Shown: in pieces, positions 1-8,354 of the stretch | Position numbering within the stretch: the first letter of the stretch is position 1 | Layout: every line of letters begins with the position of its first letter | Assembly (NCBI RefSeq): GCF_004122115.1 | Contig: NZ_SBKP01000002.1 | Location: 124,001 to 188,000, forward strand | Reading direction: 5' to 3' | From: Sphingobium fluviale | GTDB lineage: Bacteria > Pseudomonadota > Alphaproteobacteria > Sphingomonadales > Sphingomonadaceae | DNA length: 64,000 nt | The notes under the pieces: generated by a model | Databases searched by the model: none | What the model was told of the DNA's origin: nothing | Seen by the model: the letters and a program-made list of their open reading frames with translations, nothing else | Position numbers and translations under genes: made by a program

Positions 1-1
1 C

Positions 2-1198
2 GACGGCGATGGAGCGCTGCCGCTCGTCGGTGAGCCGGTCGCCCGCATGCGCCTGCGGCCAGAGCCGCCCCGCGTAACCCGACTGTCGCGCAAGGTCCTG
101 GCCGGGGTCGGCATCATGACCGGCCTGGGTATTGGCGGCGCGCTGATCTACGCACTCCAGGCCCAGCATGGCGGCAAGGCGACCGAAGAACTCTATACGA
201 CGGATGGGCGCAGTACGCCCGATGGCTTGGCCAGCCTTCCCAAGGACTACCGCGCTGTCCCGCGTCTTGGTCCGCCGCTGCCGGGTGACCTTGGACGCCC
301 GATCCTCAATGCCCAAAACGTCGGCCAGACCGGTCCAGTGCCGGGTATGGCGCAGCCTGTTACCGCGCCAGTTGGCCCCGATCCGGAAGTTCAGCGCCGC
401 CTTCAGGAATTGGAGGCCGCGCGGACGGCTCGCCTGTTTTCTGCTTCCCAGGCTGCTACTGGCAATGGGTCGTCTTCATCTCCGCCGGTAACAGCGCCTG
501 GTGTGACGGATCTGGCTGGGCTGGGTCTCGCGCCGCAGCCGGCCACACCCACGGGGCAGGACCGGCAACTGACTTTCCTTGGGCAAACGCCTGACAAACG
601 CACGGTTGCGCCAGACCGGATCGCAGCGCCAGCCTCCGCGAACGTCCTTCAGGCCGGCGCGGTTATTCCTGCCGCGCTGATTACAGGCATCCGCTCCGAT
701 GTGCCAGGCCAGATCACGGCGCAGGTTACGCAGAACGTCTATGACAGCCCCACCGGTCGCATCCTCTTGGTGCCCCAGGGAGCCCGGATCATCGGCCAGT
801 ATGACAGCGGCGTCGGCTTCGGCCAGCGCAGGGTCTTGCTGGTCTGGAATCGCCTCATCATGCCTGATGGCCGCTCCATTGTCCTTGAACGACAACCCGG
901 CGCCAATGCCGAAGGCTATGCGGGCCTCGAAGATGGCGTCGATTTCCACTGGGGCGAGATGTTCAAGGCTGCGGCGCTCTCGACGCTGCTTTCGGTGGGC
1001 GCCGAGGCAGGAACCAGCCAGAATGAGAACAGCCTGGTGCAGGCACTGCGTTCAGGCGCCTCGAACAGCATCAACCAGACCGGTCAGCAAATCGTGAGCC
1101 GCCAGTTGGGCATCGCGCCAACACTGACCATCAGGCCGGGATTTCCAGTGCGGGTCATGGTCACGCACGACCTGGTTCTCGAACCTTACGGAGGCTGA
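2..1198 (+). CDS. trbI: Conjugal transfer protein TrbI (VirB10-like), 5' end outside window
   Basis: TrbI is the VirB10-type scaffold of a type IV secretion channel, spanning the inner membrane and reaching the outer-membrane core. The frame is open to the window edge, so the first ATG at 47 (giving 383 aa) is probably internal and the real start lies upstream. A basic stretch (RVTRLSRKVL) precedes one membrane segment (about residues 17-38 from that ATG). A proline/glutamine-rich periplasmic linker follows, then the conserved VirB10/TrbI C-terminal beta domain from about residue 200, with the ALITGIRSD and VPQGARIIGQYDS blocks. A DUF2274 gene begins one base after the stop, the usual end of trb operons in sphingomonad mobile elements. 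Family assignment is secure; the element type is inferred. Confidence 0.93.
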   Translation, partial: DGDGALPLVGEPVARMRLRPEPPRVTRLSRKVLAGVGIMTGLGIGGALIYALQAQHGGKATEELYTTDGRSTPDGLASLPKDYRAVPRLGPPLPGDLGRPILNAQNVGQTGPVPGMAQPVTAPVGPDPEVQRRLQELEAARTARLFSASQAATGNGSSSSPPVTAPGVTDLAGLGLAPQPATPTGQDRQLTFLGQTPDKRTVAPDRIAAPASANVLQAGAVIPAALITGIRSDVPGQITAQVTQNVYDSPTGRILLVPQGARIIGQYDSGVGFGQRRVLLVWNRLIMPDGRSIVLERQPGANAEGYAGLEDGVDFHWGEMFKAAALSTLLSVGAEAGTSQNENSLVQALRSGASNSINQTGQQIVSRQLGIAPTLTIRPGFPVRVMVTHDLVLEPYGG

Positions 1199-1199
1199 C

Positions 1200-1436
1200 A
1201 TGGCCAAGCTGAAACTCGGCCCGATCGCGGACGACAAGCCGGTCAAGATCACACTGGAACTGCCGGCAAATCTGCACCGCGATCTCGTCGCCTACGCTGC
1301 GATCCTCGGCCGTGAGGGCGGCCAGGTAGCGACTGATCCGCTGCGTCTGATCGTCCCCATGCTCGAGCGCTTCGTCGCCTCGGATCGGGGCTTTGCCAAG
1401 GCACGCCGCGATGTGCTTCGCGCCGTCGGAGACTGA
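1200..1436 (+). CDS. DUF2274 domain protein, last gene of the trb operon
   Basis: Small protein of 78 aa that follows trbI immediately and is probably translationally coupled to it. It opens with MAKLKLGPI, has a central PVKITLELPANLHRDL segment resembling a ribbon-helix-helix start, and ends in a helical stretch. DUF2274 proteins usually sit next to trbI in alphaproteobacterial conjugation operons. Their biochemical role is not established; a DNA-binding or accessory transfer function is only a guess from the N-terminal pattern. Confidence 0.8.
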   Translation: MAKLKLGPIADDKPVKITLELPANLHRDLVAYAAILGREGGQVATDPLRLIVPMLERFVASDRGFAKARRDVLRAVGD

Positions 1437-1462
1437 CCGGTCGTTGCCTTGCTGACCCCGCG

Positions 1463-2416
1463 TCATGTCTTGGAAGCGAGATCCTTGTCTGGTTCGCTTG
1501 TCGCGTCGGGATCAAGAAAGCTGAAGGCCGACTGCTTGGTTGCATCGGTCATCGACCGCGCAAGTTCCATCAAGCCCAAGAGCGCGGGATTGTCGTTGCT
1601 CGGCGACCAGACGGCGCAGAACGGCAGAATTTCATCTTCGATCGGGCGGAAGACGACCCCTGGAAAATGCGCAGCTGTGGTTGCCTCGCTGGTTACAGTG
1701 AGTCCGCGGCCCAAGGCGACGAGCCGCATGAGATTGTCGCGCCCGACGGCGTGATGGTGGATTTCCGGGTGGCGACCAAGATCGGCAAGCCGCTGCACCA
1801 GATAATCATGGATCTCTTGGCCAGGTGCGGCTTCGCTGACGATGAAAGCTTCGTGGGCGAGACCGCTGAATTGGACTTGAGGCTCGCTAGCGCGCGGATG
1901 ATCCGATGGCAGAACCACGAAGATGCGCTCAGACCAGAGCTGCTGGCTCGCAAATCCGGGCCATTCGTCGGCGCCGGTTATGAAGGCAATATCCAACTGA
2001 TGCTGGCGGATCGCGGCCAGATGGTCTGCCGGATTGCCATCGATGAATGTGAGTTTGATCGCGGCGTGCTGCTCGCCGAAGGTCTGAATGAGATCCGACA
2101 AGAACCCGGAGGCGAGGGATGAGAATATCCCGATCCTGAGGTGCCCGTCCTCACCGCGACCAATCGCGGAGACCTCCGCCTTGGCCATGCCGATTTCCGA
2201 CAAGGCCTTGCGTCCTCGCTGAACAAACTGTTTGCCGGCATGAGTAAGCTTCACGCCGCCTGGCGAGCGGATGAAGAACGCCGTACCTAATCTACCCTCA
2301 AGGTCGCGAATACGCCTGCTGACAGCAGATTCCTGAATGCCGAGAACTGCGGCGGCCTGCCGGAAGCTGCCGTGATCGGCAGCAGCTACGACATAGCGGA
2401 CGTGGCGGAGTTCAAT
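1463..2416 (-). CDS. LysR-family transcriptional regulator with apparent ATT start
   Basis: LysR-type activator or repressor with an N-terminal winged helix-turn-helix and a C-terminal effector-binding domain. The usual start rules find only a 263-residue fragment beginning at a GTG (2254). The same frame stays open upstream and encodes the missing helix-turn-helix (ELRHVRYVVAAADHGSF, then QAAAVLGIQESAVSRRIR). The only codon at the place where relatives start (MELRHLRY) is ATT at 2414-2416, and an in-frame TGA lies shortly upstream. Full length would be 317 aa, normal for the family. It is either a rare ATT start or a start-codon mutation that has silenced the gene. It lies convergent to the trb operon and downstream of tag. 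Confidence 0.85.
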   Translation of the reverse strand: MELRHVRYVVAAADHGSFRQAAAVLGIQESAVSRRIRDLEGRLGTAFFIRSPGGVKLTHAGKQFVQRGRKALSEIGMAKAEVSAIGRGEDGHLRIGIFSSLASGFLSDLIQTFGEQHAAIKLTFIDGNPADHLAAIRQHQLDIAFITGADEWPGFASQQLWSERIFVVLPSDHPRASEPQVQFSGLAHEAFIVSEAAPGQEIHDYLVQRLADLGRHPEIHHHAVGRDNLMRLVALGRGLTVTSEATTAAHFPGVVFRPIEDEILPFCAVWSPSNDNPALLGLMELARSMTDATKQSAFSFLDPDATSEPDKDLASKT

Positions 2417-2473
2417 TCGCGATCCAGGCAGGCTTTTTTCCTTCCGTCAGAAGAATAGTGCCGGGCGTTTCCG

Positions 2474-3151
2474 TTACGAACGTGAGGGAACTGGCTGACA
2501 CTCGGTCTGGACGGACGAGCTGGTTGGTTGATCCATAGAATGTATCGGTAGGCGCCCTTGGACGACCCGCGCTGCCGCGACCTCGCTGCGGATGAAACAG
2601 TCCTCGGCATGGTCATTGATAAGTCCCATCGCCTGCATGAAGGCATAAACGGTGGTTGGTCCAACGAATGCCCAGCCACGGCGTTTGAGTTCCTTTGACA
2701 ACGCAATCGAGGCAGCTGACGTGGATCGACTCTGCGGATATGCATCATCCTCCGCAACAGGTGCATAACTCCAGACGAAGGCGGCAATCGAACCCTCGCG
2801 CACGACCATCTCAACCGCACGGCGGGCATTGTTGATGACCGCTTCAATCTTGCCACGATGGCGCACTATCCCGACGTCGCCGAGCAGCCGTGTGATGTCG
2901 CTCTCATCGAAGAGAGCTACTTGCCTGAAATCGAAGCCGCAAAAGGCGGCGCGGAAATTTTCGCGCTTGGCAAGGATTGTTCGCCAGCTCAGACCCGATT
3001 GAAAGCCTTCGAGGCACAATTTCTCGAAAAGGCGAATGTCGTCTGTGACCGGGAAGCCCCATTCGCGGTCATGATAGTCGAGAAAAGCGTCCGTTGTTGC
3101 GCACCAACCGCAGCGGGGTCGACCATCCGGTCCAGCAACGGTCGTACTCAT
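2474..3151 (-). CDS. tag: DNA-3-methyladenine glycosylase I
   Basis: Removes 3-methyladenine from alkylated DNA as the first step of base excision repair. The protein is 225 aa. Diagnostic blocks are the N-terminal CGWC and YHDREWG, the FEKLCLEGFQSGLSW active-site region, FVGPTTVYAFMQAMG, and NDHAEDC near the end. The Cys and His residues of the first and last blocks correspond to the structural zinc site of Tag. The C-terminal tail of about 25 residues after the zinc site is polar and unremarkable. It is the last gene of a four-gene leftward operon, and its start overlaps the stop of the YciI-like gene by 4 bases. Confidence 0.95.
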   Translation of the reverse strand: MSTTVAGPDGRPRCGWCATTDAFLDYHDREWGFPVTDDIRLFEKLCLEGFQSGLSWRTILAKRENFRAAFCGFDFRQVALFDESDITRLLGDVGIVRHRGKIEAVINNARRAVEMVVREGSIAAFVWSYAPVAEDDAYPQSRSTSAASIALSKELKRRGWAFVGPTTVYAFMQAMGLINDHAEDCFIRSEVAAARVVQGRLPIHSMDQPTSSSVQTECQPVPSRS

Positions 3152-3447
3152 GCTGCCTCCTGGTCTAGCAAGAAGCGGAGGTTTGGTGCGGCCTGCCCCG
3201 GTACGAATTCATGCACTGTCGCTGAGACCACTCTTTTCGTCACAAACGGATCGCATGCGATCCGTGCATCGATTGCCTCTCGGCTCTCGCTACGCGCCAG
3301 AATTGCGCCTCCCGCGCCTCCGGCAAGACTTCCGACGAGCAGGAATTCCCCGCTCTCCAGCCCCTCGCGGATCCATTTCTTATGGGCGTCCATGAGTTCG
3401 GCGGCTTTGGAGCGATTGTCGCTGAACGCGAGAAAGATTATAAACAT
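3148..3447 (-). CDS. YciI-like (YCII-related) protein
   Basis: Small cytosolic protein of 99 aa of the YciI family, which has a ferredoxin-like alpha/beta fold and a His-Asp pair proposed to be catalytic; natural substrates are mostly unknown. The start at 3447 (MFIIFLAFS) is chosen because a strong AAGGGGGAAG ribosome site lies just upstream; an in-frame start further up gives a non-family extension. Segments DAHKKWIREGLESGEFLLVG and DPFVTKRVVSATVHEF match the family pattern. It overlaps tag by 4 bases and lies 11 bases after tetR, so the genes are probably co-transcribed. Confidence 0.85.
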   Translation of the reverse strand: MFIIFLAFSDNRSKAAELMDAHKKWIREGLESGEFLLVGSLAGGAGGAILARSESREAIDARIACDPFVTKRVVSATVHEFVPGQAAPNLRFLLDQEAA

Positions 3448-3458
3448 CGACTTCCCCC

Positions 3459-4070
3459 TTATTGCGCTGCCAGTTCGTGTACCCACGCACACATACGGTC
3501 GACCTCGGTCGCAACCCAGGTATCATCGCGAAAGGCAGTGTAGAGCGTCGCCGCACCCTGACTGAATGCGAGCACACGAAGCGCCAGTCCCTGTGCCTCT
3601 TCGCCCCGGCCCAGTTCAGTGAAGCGCTCTGTCAACCAATCACGGAACTGCGCGAATATCTCCACGGCGCCGGGAAACGCATTATGGTCCAGCTTGGCCA
3701 GTTCGTTGCACAATGTGCCGACCGGACAGCCATGCTCCCTGATCTTCTCGCCATTGACAATGAGGATGCGGATGAAGGCACAGATGCGCGCGATGGGATC
3801 GTCCGCCTCGGCTGCCCAGCCCTCCAGCATTGCGCGCGTGGCCGCTTGTCGTTCGTCGATGACGGCGTCCAAAATCGCGTCTTTTGTACGAAAATGATAA
3901 TAAAAATTACCGCGTGACATACCCACGGCATCGGCGATGTCCGAAAAGGAGGTGTCTCCGTAACCGCTTTCATAGATTAGTCTGTCCGCAGCAGCGACAA
4001 TCTCGCTGCGGGTCGCTCTACCGCCTTTTGCGCCTTTACGGTTTGTTTCAGGCGGCATTGGCTTCGGCAT
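3459..4070 (-). CDS. TetR-family repressor of the ene-reductase operon
   Basis: 203-aa regulator with a TetR N-terminal helix-turn-helix (ATRSEIVAAADRLIYESG, then FSDIADAVGMSRGNFYYHF) and a divergent helical ligand domain. The start at 4070 puts translation inside the last codons of the upstream reductase gene, implying coupling; ATG 4058 is an alternative. It lies second in the operon OYE-tetR-yciI-tag, the arrangement of autoregulated electrophile sensors such as NemR with nemA. Its likely operator is the long palindrome at 5174-5211 ahead of the operon. A single Cys (in EHGCPVGTLCNEL) is followed four residues later by another and could be redox sensing, which is inference. Confidence 0.9.
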   Translation of the reverse strand: MPKPMPPETNRKGAKGGRATRSEIVAAADRLIYESGYGDTSFSDIADAVGMSRGNFYYHFRTKDAILDAVIDERQAATRAMLEGWAAEADDPIARICAFIRILIVNGEKIREHGCPVGTLCNELAKLDHNAFPGAVEIFAQFRDWLTERFTELGRGEEAQGLALRVLAFSQGAATLYTAFRDDTWVATEVDRMCAWVHELAAQ

Positions 4071-5148
4071 CTTGATAGAATGGATAATCAGCGTATCCAT
4101 TTTCGCCACCAGAATAGAAGGTGAGTGGATCGGGATTATTTAGCGGAAGCGATTCCCGGAAGCGGCGAACCAGATCGGGATTGGCGAGAAACGGCGTTCC
4201 AAATGCAACCAGATCAGCGTCGCCTACCTGCAATGCTGCCTGAGCCCGAGCCAAGTCATATCCGTTGTTCGCGATATAGGTCCCTACGTATCGCGCGCGC
4301 AACGCCGCGTAATCCAGCGTCTTCCTGTGGGTCGCCATGTCACCTTCGAGAATATGGAGGTAGGCAAGATTACGGGCGCTCAACTCATCCAGGACGTAGC
4401 CGAAATGCGTTTGCGGATCGGAGTCGGACATCGAATTAAAGCTGTTCTCCGGGGTAAGGCGCAGGCCCACACAATCAGCCGACCAGATCGTCAAAACTGC
4501 ATCCAGTACCTCGTTCAGCAAGCGCATTCGGTTCTGGATACTGCTGCCATAGGCGTCCGTGCGGTGGTTACTCCCGTCCCGAAGGAACTGGTCGATGATG
4601 TACCCGTTTGCGCCATGTACCTCGATTCCGTCGAACCCCGCTTGCCGGGCCCTGACGGCTGCATGCCGAAAGGTCGCGACGATATCGGCGATCTCAAGGG
4701 CTTCCAGCGCCCTTGGTGTGACAAAATCCTGCATGCCCTCATAGGTAACCGCTTGCCCTTCGGGCTTCAGGGCTGACGGCGCCACGGGCAGCGCGCCTTC
4801 CGCCTGTAGGCTCGGATGCGAAATCCGACCGCAGTGTTGAAGCTGGACGAAAATTCTACCCCCGGCCGAGTGAACGGAATTTACGATGCGCGACCATCCG
4901 GCCATTTGCGCATCCGTGTGAATTCCGGGAGTGAAGGGATAGCCTATAGCCTGCGCCGATATTGGGGCGGATTCTGCAATGATGAGCCCTGCAGTCGCCC
5001 GCTGACCATAATAGGTCGCCATAAGTTGCGTGGCGACACCGTCACGATCCGCACGATTCCTGGTCATGGGGGCCATGACCACGCGATTAGGCAGAGCTAG
5101 TTTGCCGAGCCGGAAAGGCTCGAAAAGATCCGCAGGCATTCTAGGCAC
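4048..5148 (-). CDS. Old Yellow Enzyme family alkene reductase (NemA-like)
   Basis: FMN-dependent ene-reductase that uses NAD(P)H to reduce activated C=C bonds of enones, maleimides or nitro compounds. The protein has 366 residues. The N-terminus LFEPFRLGKLALPNRVVMAPMTRNRA is the FMN-contact strand. FDGIEVHGANGYIIDQFL contains the His-x-x-Asn substrate-anchoring pair, and NGGYDLARAQ-like and DLVAFGTPFLANPDLV segments bind the FMN phosphate. First gene of a leftward operon with a TetR regulator, YciI-like protein and tag. This suggests a response to electrophile or alkylating stress. It is preceded by a strong palindromic operator. Confidence 0.95.
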   Translation of the reverse strand: MPRMPADLFEPFRLGKLALPNRVVMAPMTRNRADRDGVATQLMATYYGQRATAGLIIAESAPISAQAIGYPFTPGIHTDAQMAGWSRIVNSVHSAGGRIFVQLQHCGRISHPSLQAEGALPVAPSALKPEGQAVTYEGMQDFVTPRALEALEIADIVATFRHAAVRARQAGFDGIEVHGANGYIIDQFLRDGSNHRTDAYGSSIQNRMRLLNEVLDAVLTIWSADCVGLRLTPENSFNSMSDSDPQTHFGYVLDELSARNLAYLHILEGDMATHRKTLDYAALRARYVGTYIANNGYDLARAQAALQVGDADLVAFGTPFLANPDLVRRFRESLPLNNPDPLTFYSGGENGYADYPFYQDAEANAA

Positions 5149-5173
5149 TCCTGAAAGCGATTGCTTGACGACT

Positions 5174-5222
5174 CATACGATCGTCCTAACCGTCATTAGG
5201 ACGATCGTATGATTTATGTCAA
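5174..5222 (-). promoter_or_regulatory. Perfect palindromic operator and -35 element of the OYE-tetR operon
   Basis: Positions 5174-5189 and 5196-5211 are exact reverse complements (16-bp arms CATACGATCGTCCTAA and TTAGGACGATCGTATG) around a 6-base spacer, 26 bases upstream of the reductase start. On the minus strand a consensus TTGACA lies at 5217-5222, so the palindrome occupies the spacer and -10 region of the presumed promoter. That geometry fits repression by the TetR protein encoded in the operon. The -10 hexamer is not obvious. Confidence 0.8.
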
Positions 5223-5554
5223 TAAGGCCAAGAACCGCTCTATCGCTTCCACTGCCCATGCCTCAAAAAATGGAGGCCGTGCAATTTCCGATGATCCGAT
5301 CAATTTGGGCACGCGGCGGTACAGTTTCCCCACAATGGGCGCGCCGGCGACCGGAGCTCGTTGAACCGGCGCGCCCTTCATTTTCTAAGACATGCCGAAG
5401 AACGGCATGCAGCCAGCACTATGTTGGCTGACCTAGCGGGCTTCCTGCGGGTTCGCCGCCATTCCCGCCACCGCCCTTGATCCACCCCTCGCGGCGGCTT
5501 CTCCGACGGTCCCGGCGCTTGATGGGTCCCGGTCCCCAAAGCAATATCGGCTCG
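5223..5554. other. Intergenic scar with two stem-loops
   Basis: No convincing gene. A perfect 11-bp stem at 5337-5347/5366-5376 (GGGCGCGCCGG and its complement) is followed by a TTCATTTTCT run and may terminate rightward transcription. A second stem, CATGCCG/CGGCATG, lies at 5391-5409. On the minus strand, a reading frame ending at TAG 5419-5421 has a coding-like composition (KRRDRRRSRREGWIKGG, then NGGEPAGSP). It has no start of its own and is one frame off the neighbouring RepB remnant, so it may be a further fragment of the deleted element. Confidence 0.5.
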
Positions 5555-6034
5555 TCACACCTTCGAGGCGTGATCGAGCGAGGTGGCTTGTACAATGGCG
5601 CGAAAATTCTCGGAGAACTCCGGATGCCGTGTCTTTAGAAATCGTTCGATCTCAGGCTTCGACATCAATCGTTCGAGGAAGCCCGAGGCAACGACGAGGA
5701 CCAACATGTCATCCCCATAGGACACCTCCAGTTCCTTATAGTCCGCGTTGAGCGAAGCCATTTCCCGTTCGAGCCGGGCCATCTGTTCGGAGGAGAGGCC
5801 CGTTGATTTCTTCAGGTCATCCGGCTTGTGCAGATCGGCAGGTTTGGATGTCGCCAGCAGCGCCTTTGCATAAGAGGACGTGTAATTGTTGGCCGACACC
5901 ATGAGTTCGGCGACCTCCAGCTGACGGATCGGCTTCATTTTTCGCAGCTTCTGGAAAGCGTTATGCCCGACAGGCTTGTCCTTCAGCAATTCCGCGACGT
6001 CCTGGCTAATCCCCGACAGGAGATGCCTCCGCTG
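5555..6034 (-). pseudogene. RepB-type plasmid partition protein, C-terminal remnant
   Basis: Only the C-terminal half of a ParB-related RepB plasmid partition protein is left. The family signature is clear: LLSGISQDVAELLKDKPV, then KLRKMKPIRQLEVAELMVSA and NNYTSSYAKALLATS, followed by a coiled-coil-like stretch (SSEQMARLEREMASLNADY). The ParB nuclease/CTP-binding N-terminus is missing. Upstream, the open frame runs through the recombinase gene in the wrong phase and does not encode RepB sequence. Homology begins at about position 6031, which I take as the deletion junction. Confidence 0.8.
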
Positions 6035-6879
6035 GCCTTCAGCTTGAACGAGACGCGGTTGTAGACATTGTTGCCGATGTACTTTTCGTTGGTCAGGATC
6101 TGGTGAACCGTGCCTCGGGTCCACGGTCGGCCGAGATCGGTCACATGCCCTTCGCAGTTCAATATCCCGGCGATTTCGCTTTCGGTTCGCTGCTGCACGA
6201 CAAACATGCGGTAGAGACGCCGCACGATCTCGACCTCTTCAGGCGGGCCAGGTTGCAGGACCACGCGGTCGGTCTGGAGGCTCTTCTGCTCGCCACGTTC
6301 GAGTGTCGTCTTGGGATTGAAGTGCTCATCAACCAGCACGCGGCGCAGGCCGAAGCCCGCTGGTCCCCCCTGCCTGAAACCAAGCCGGATGAGGCGGCAC
6401 TGACCGGTGAAGACCTTGGCGGACAATTCCCGGCTGTATTCTCCGGCCATGGCCCGTTTCATGCTCTTGATGATCGTCGCACTCAGGCTGCCGTCGTTCT
6501 CGAACTGCTCCGCGCAGTAGTGTACCTTTATCCCGCCTTCACGGCAGATGAACTCATAGTAGGCGCTTTCGTCGGCATCCTGAAAACGGCCCCATCGGCT
6601 GACATCATAGACGAGGACCACCTCGAAGTCGGTGTTACCCGAGCGGACATCCGCGATCAGCTTCTGAAGTGAAAGCCGGCCATCCAATTTGAGACCGCTC
6701 TTCCCCGAGTCCTCATAGGTCCGAACTATCTCGAATCCACGACGCACTGCATACTCAGCAATGATCTCCGCCTGATTCTCAGTTGAATACTTCTGATGCT
6801 CGGTTGACATGCGCACGTACTGCGCCGCCCGTATCAGGCGCTCAGGCTTTTCGTCGCTATTGCCCGAAGTGTTTGTCAC
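5983..6879 (-). pseudogene. Large serine recombinase, truncated after the recombinase domain
   Basis: Site-specific serine recombinase with an intact catalytic domain: nucleophile Ser25 in AAQYVRMSTEHQ, the EDSGKSG block, and YDVSRWGRF. A complete Recombinase domain (SEIAGILNCEGHVTD, RGTVHQILTNEKYIGNNVYN) follows. After FKLK (about residue 277) family similarity ends. The frame then runs through about 20 foreign residues to a stop inside the RepB remnant. Relatives usually continue for another 200 or more residues with a zinc-ribbon and coiled coil, so this is a deletion product, not a natural short resolvase. It starts 77 bases from the divergent AlbA_2 gene. Confidence 0.85.
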
Positions 6880-6956
6880 GACCGATGCTTTCAGTTCGCT
6901 CCCAGGAGACGCGCTAAGCCCGACGCGGTCTTGGCCCGATTGAAGGAGCGATCGGC

Positions 6957-8354
6957 ATGATTTCGGACGACGTCCGCCGTCAGATCGCTGCCGGCGAATC
7001 CAACATTACCGCGTTTATCGCAGACCCAGCCGATATAGATCACATCGCGGCAACGGTTGCGGGCTTTCTCAATGCCAACGGCGGCATCCTGTTCATAGGC
7101 GTGGCCCAATCCGGAAAGATTGTCGGGGTGGGGTCTGACATTGAGGCAGAAGAGCGCCGCAGGGAAATCGAGCATCACCTTCGCGATCGAATCTCACCAG
7201 AGGCGCTTTTCACAGTGAGCGTCGATGTGGAGAAGGACAGGCCGATCATAACGATCGAGGTCCCTCAAGGCCGCGATGGGCCTTATGCTGTCAATCGAGC
7301 ATTCTATGTACGGCGCGGCGCATCCACCGTGCAGTTCGACGACGCGACTCTCAGTCAGTTTCTTCGCAACCGTGCGATTGAGACCCAGCGCTGGGAACGC
7401 CGCCCTTCTGTCGGCATGCTCGACAGCGACATCTCGTTTCCCGAGATCAACCGCCTCATGGCTGACGCACAGCGAACGGGTCGCTTTGATTTCACCGGTC
7501 GCGAGGATGGCATGTCCCTTCTCGGTCGCCTTGGCCTTCTATCTGGTGGCGATCCCACGCAAGCCGCCGATGTATTGTTCGGCAAAGAGCCGGAACTGCG
7601 ACATCCGCAATGCCGGGTGCGCTACATCCGCTATGAGTCCGACAAGGTGGGGGACCGATTTGCCGACGATCGCTGGATTTCGGGACCTCTCGGTTTGGTC
7701 TTCGATCAACTTGTCGAGCGTTTGGCTGCGACCGTTCATATTCAAGCGACTTTTGAGCCAGGCAACCCAGTCCGTCAGGATCGCCCGACCTACTCGATGG
7801 CGGCGCTTCGCGAGGGTGTCGTCAATGCGCTGGCACATCGCGACTACGCAGATTTCTCGAGTGGCGTGACTATCTCAGTTTTTCCAGGCCGGATCGAGAT
7901 TTGGAACTCGGGTAAGTTGCCATCGGCGCTTAAAATCGCTGATTTGAAGAAGGTTCACCCTTCAATCCCGACCAACCCCGATATCACCTTCATCCTCTAT
8001 CTGAGGGGCCTTATGGACCGCCTTGGGCGAGGTACTCAGAAGATTCTTCTGGGGTGCAGGGAGCTAGGCGCGCGGCCGCCTAGGTGGGAAAGCAAAGCGT
8101 CCGGGATTACGCTAACCATTTACTCGGCGAGCAATAGCGATGTTGATCCCGTTTTCCTGAATGAGCGTCAGCGTCGCCTCATCGAGAGGTTGCGTCCCGG
8201 TGACGTAGTGCGTGCTACTGACTATATGGTTGAAGAAGACATCTCGGAGCGGCAAGCTCGGCGTGACTTGTCTGACATGGATGCAGCGGGCTTGCTCGAA
8301 AAGGTCGGCTCGGCGAGGGCCACAGCTTATAGGCGGACGGAAAGGGAGGTCTGA
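6957..8354 (+). CDS. AlbA_2/Schlafen-type ATP-binding protein with C-terminal winged helix
   Basis: 465-aa protein of the COG2865 type. Residues about 1-130 resemble the AlbA_2 (Schlafen-like) nucleic-acid-binding fold (FLNANGGILFIGVAQSGKIVGVG; YVRRGAST). Residues about 260-370 match the HATPase_c_4 region, with REGVVNALAHRDY and GLMDRLGRGTQKI. The last 70 residues form a winged helix-turn-helix (ISERQARRDLSDMDAAGLLE). A GAAGGAGC ribosome site precedes ATG 6957. Such proteins are common in accessory islands and are assumed to be regulators or defence-related ATPases; the exact role is unknown. The usual Schlafen acidic motif is not evident. Confidence 0.85.
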   Translation: MISDDVRRQIAAGESNITAFIADPADIDHIAATVAGFLNANGGILFIGVAQSGKIVGVGSDIEAEERRREIEHHLRDRISPEALFTVSVDVEKDRPIITIEVPQGRDGPYAVNRAFYVRRGASTVQFDDATLSQFLRNRAIETQRWERRPSVGMLDSDISFPEINRLMADAQRTGRFDFTGREDGMSLLGRLGLLSGGDPTQAADVLFGKEPELRHPQCRVRYIRYESDKVGDRFADDRWISGPLGLVFDQLVERLAATVHIQATFEPGNPVRQDRPTYSMAALREGVVNALAHRDYADFSSGVTISVFPGRIEIWNSGKLPSALKIADLKKVHPSIPTNPDITFILYLRGLMDRLGRGTQKILLGCRELGARPPRWESKASGITLTIYSASNSDVDPVFLNERQRRLIERLRPGDVVRATDYMVEEDISERQARRDLSDMDAAGLLEKVGSARATAYRRTEREV

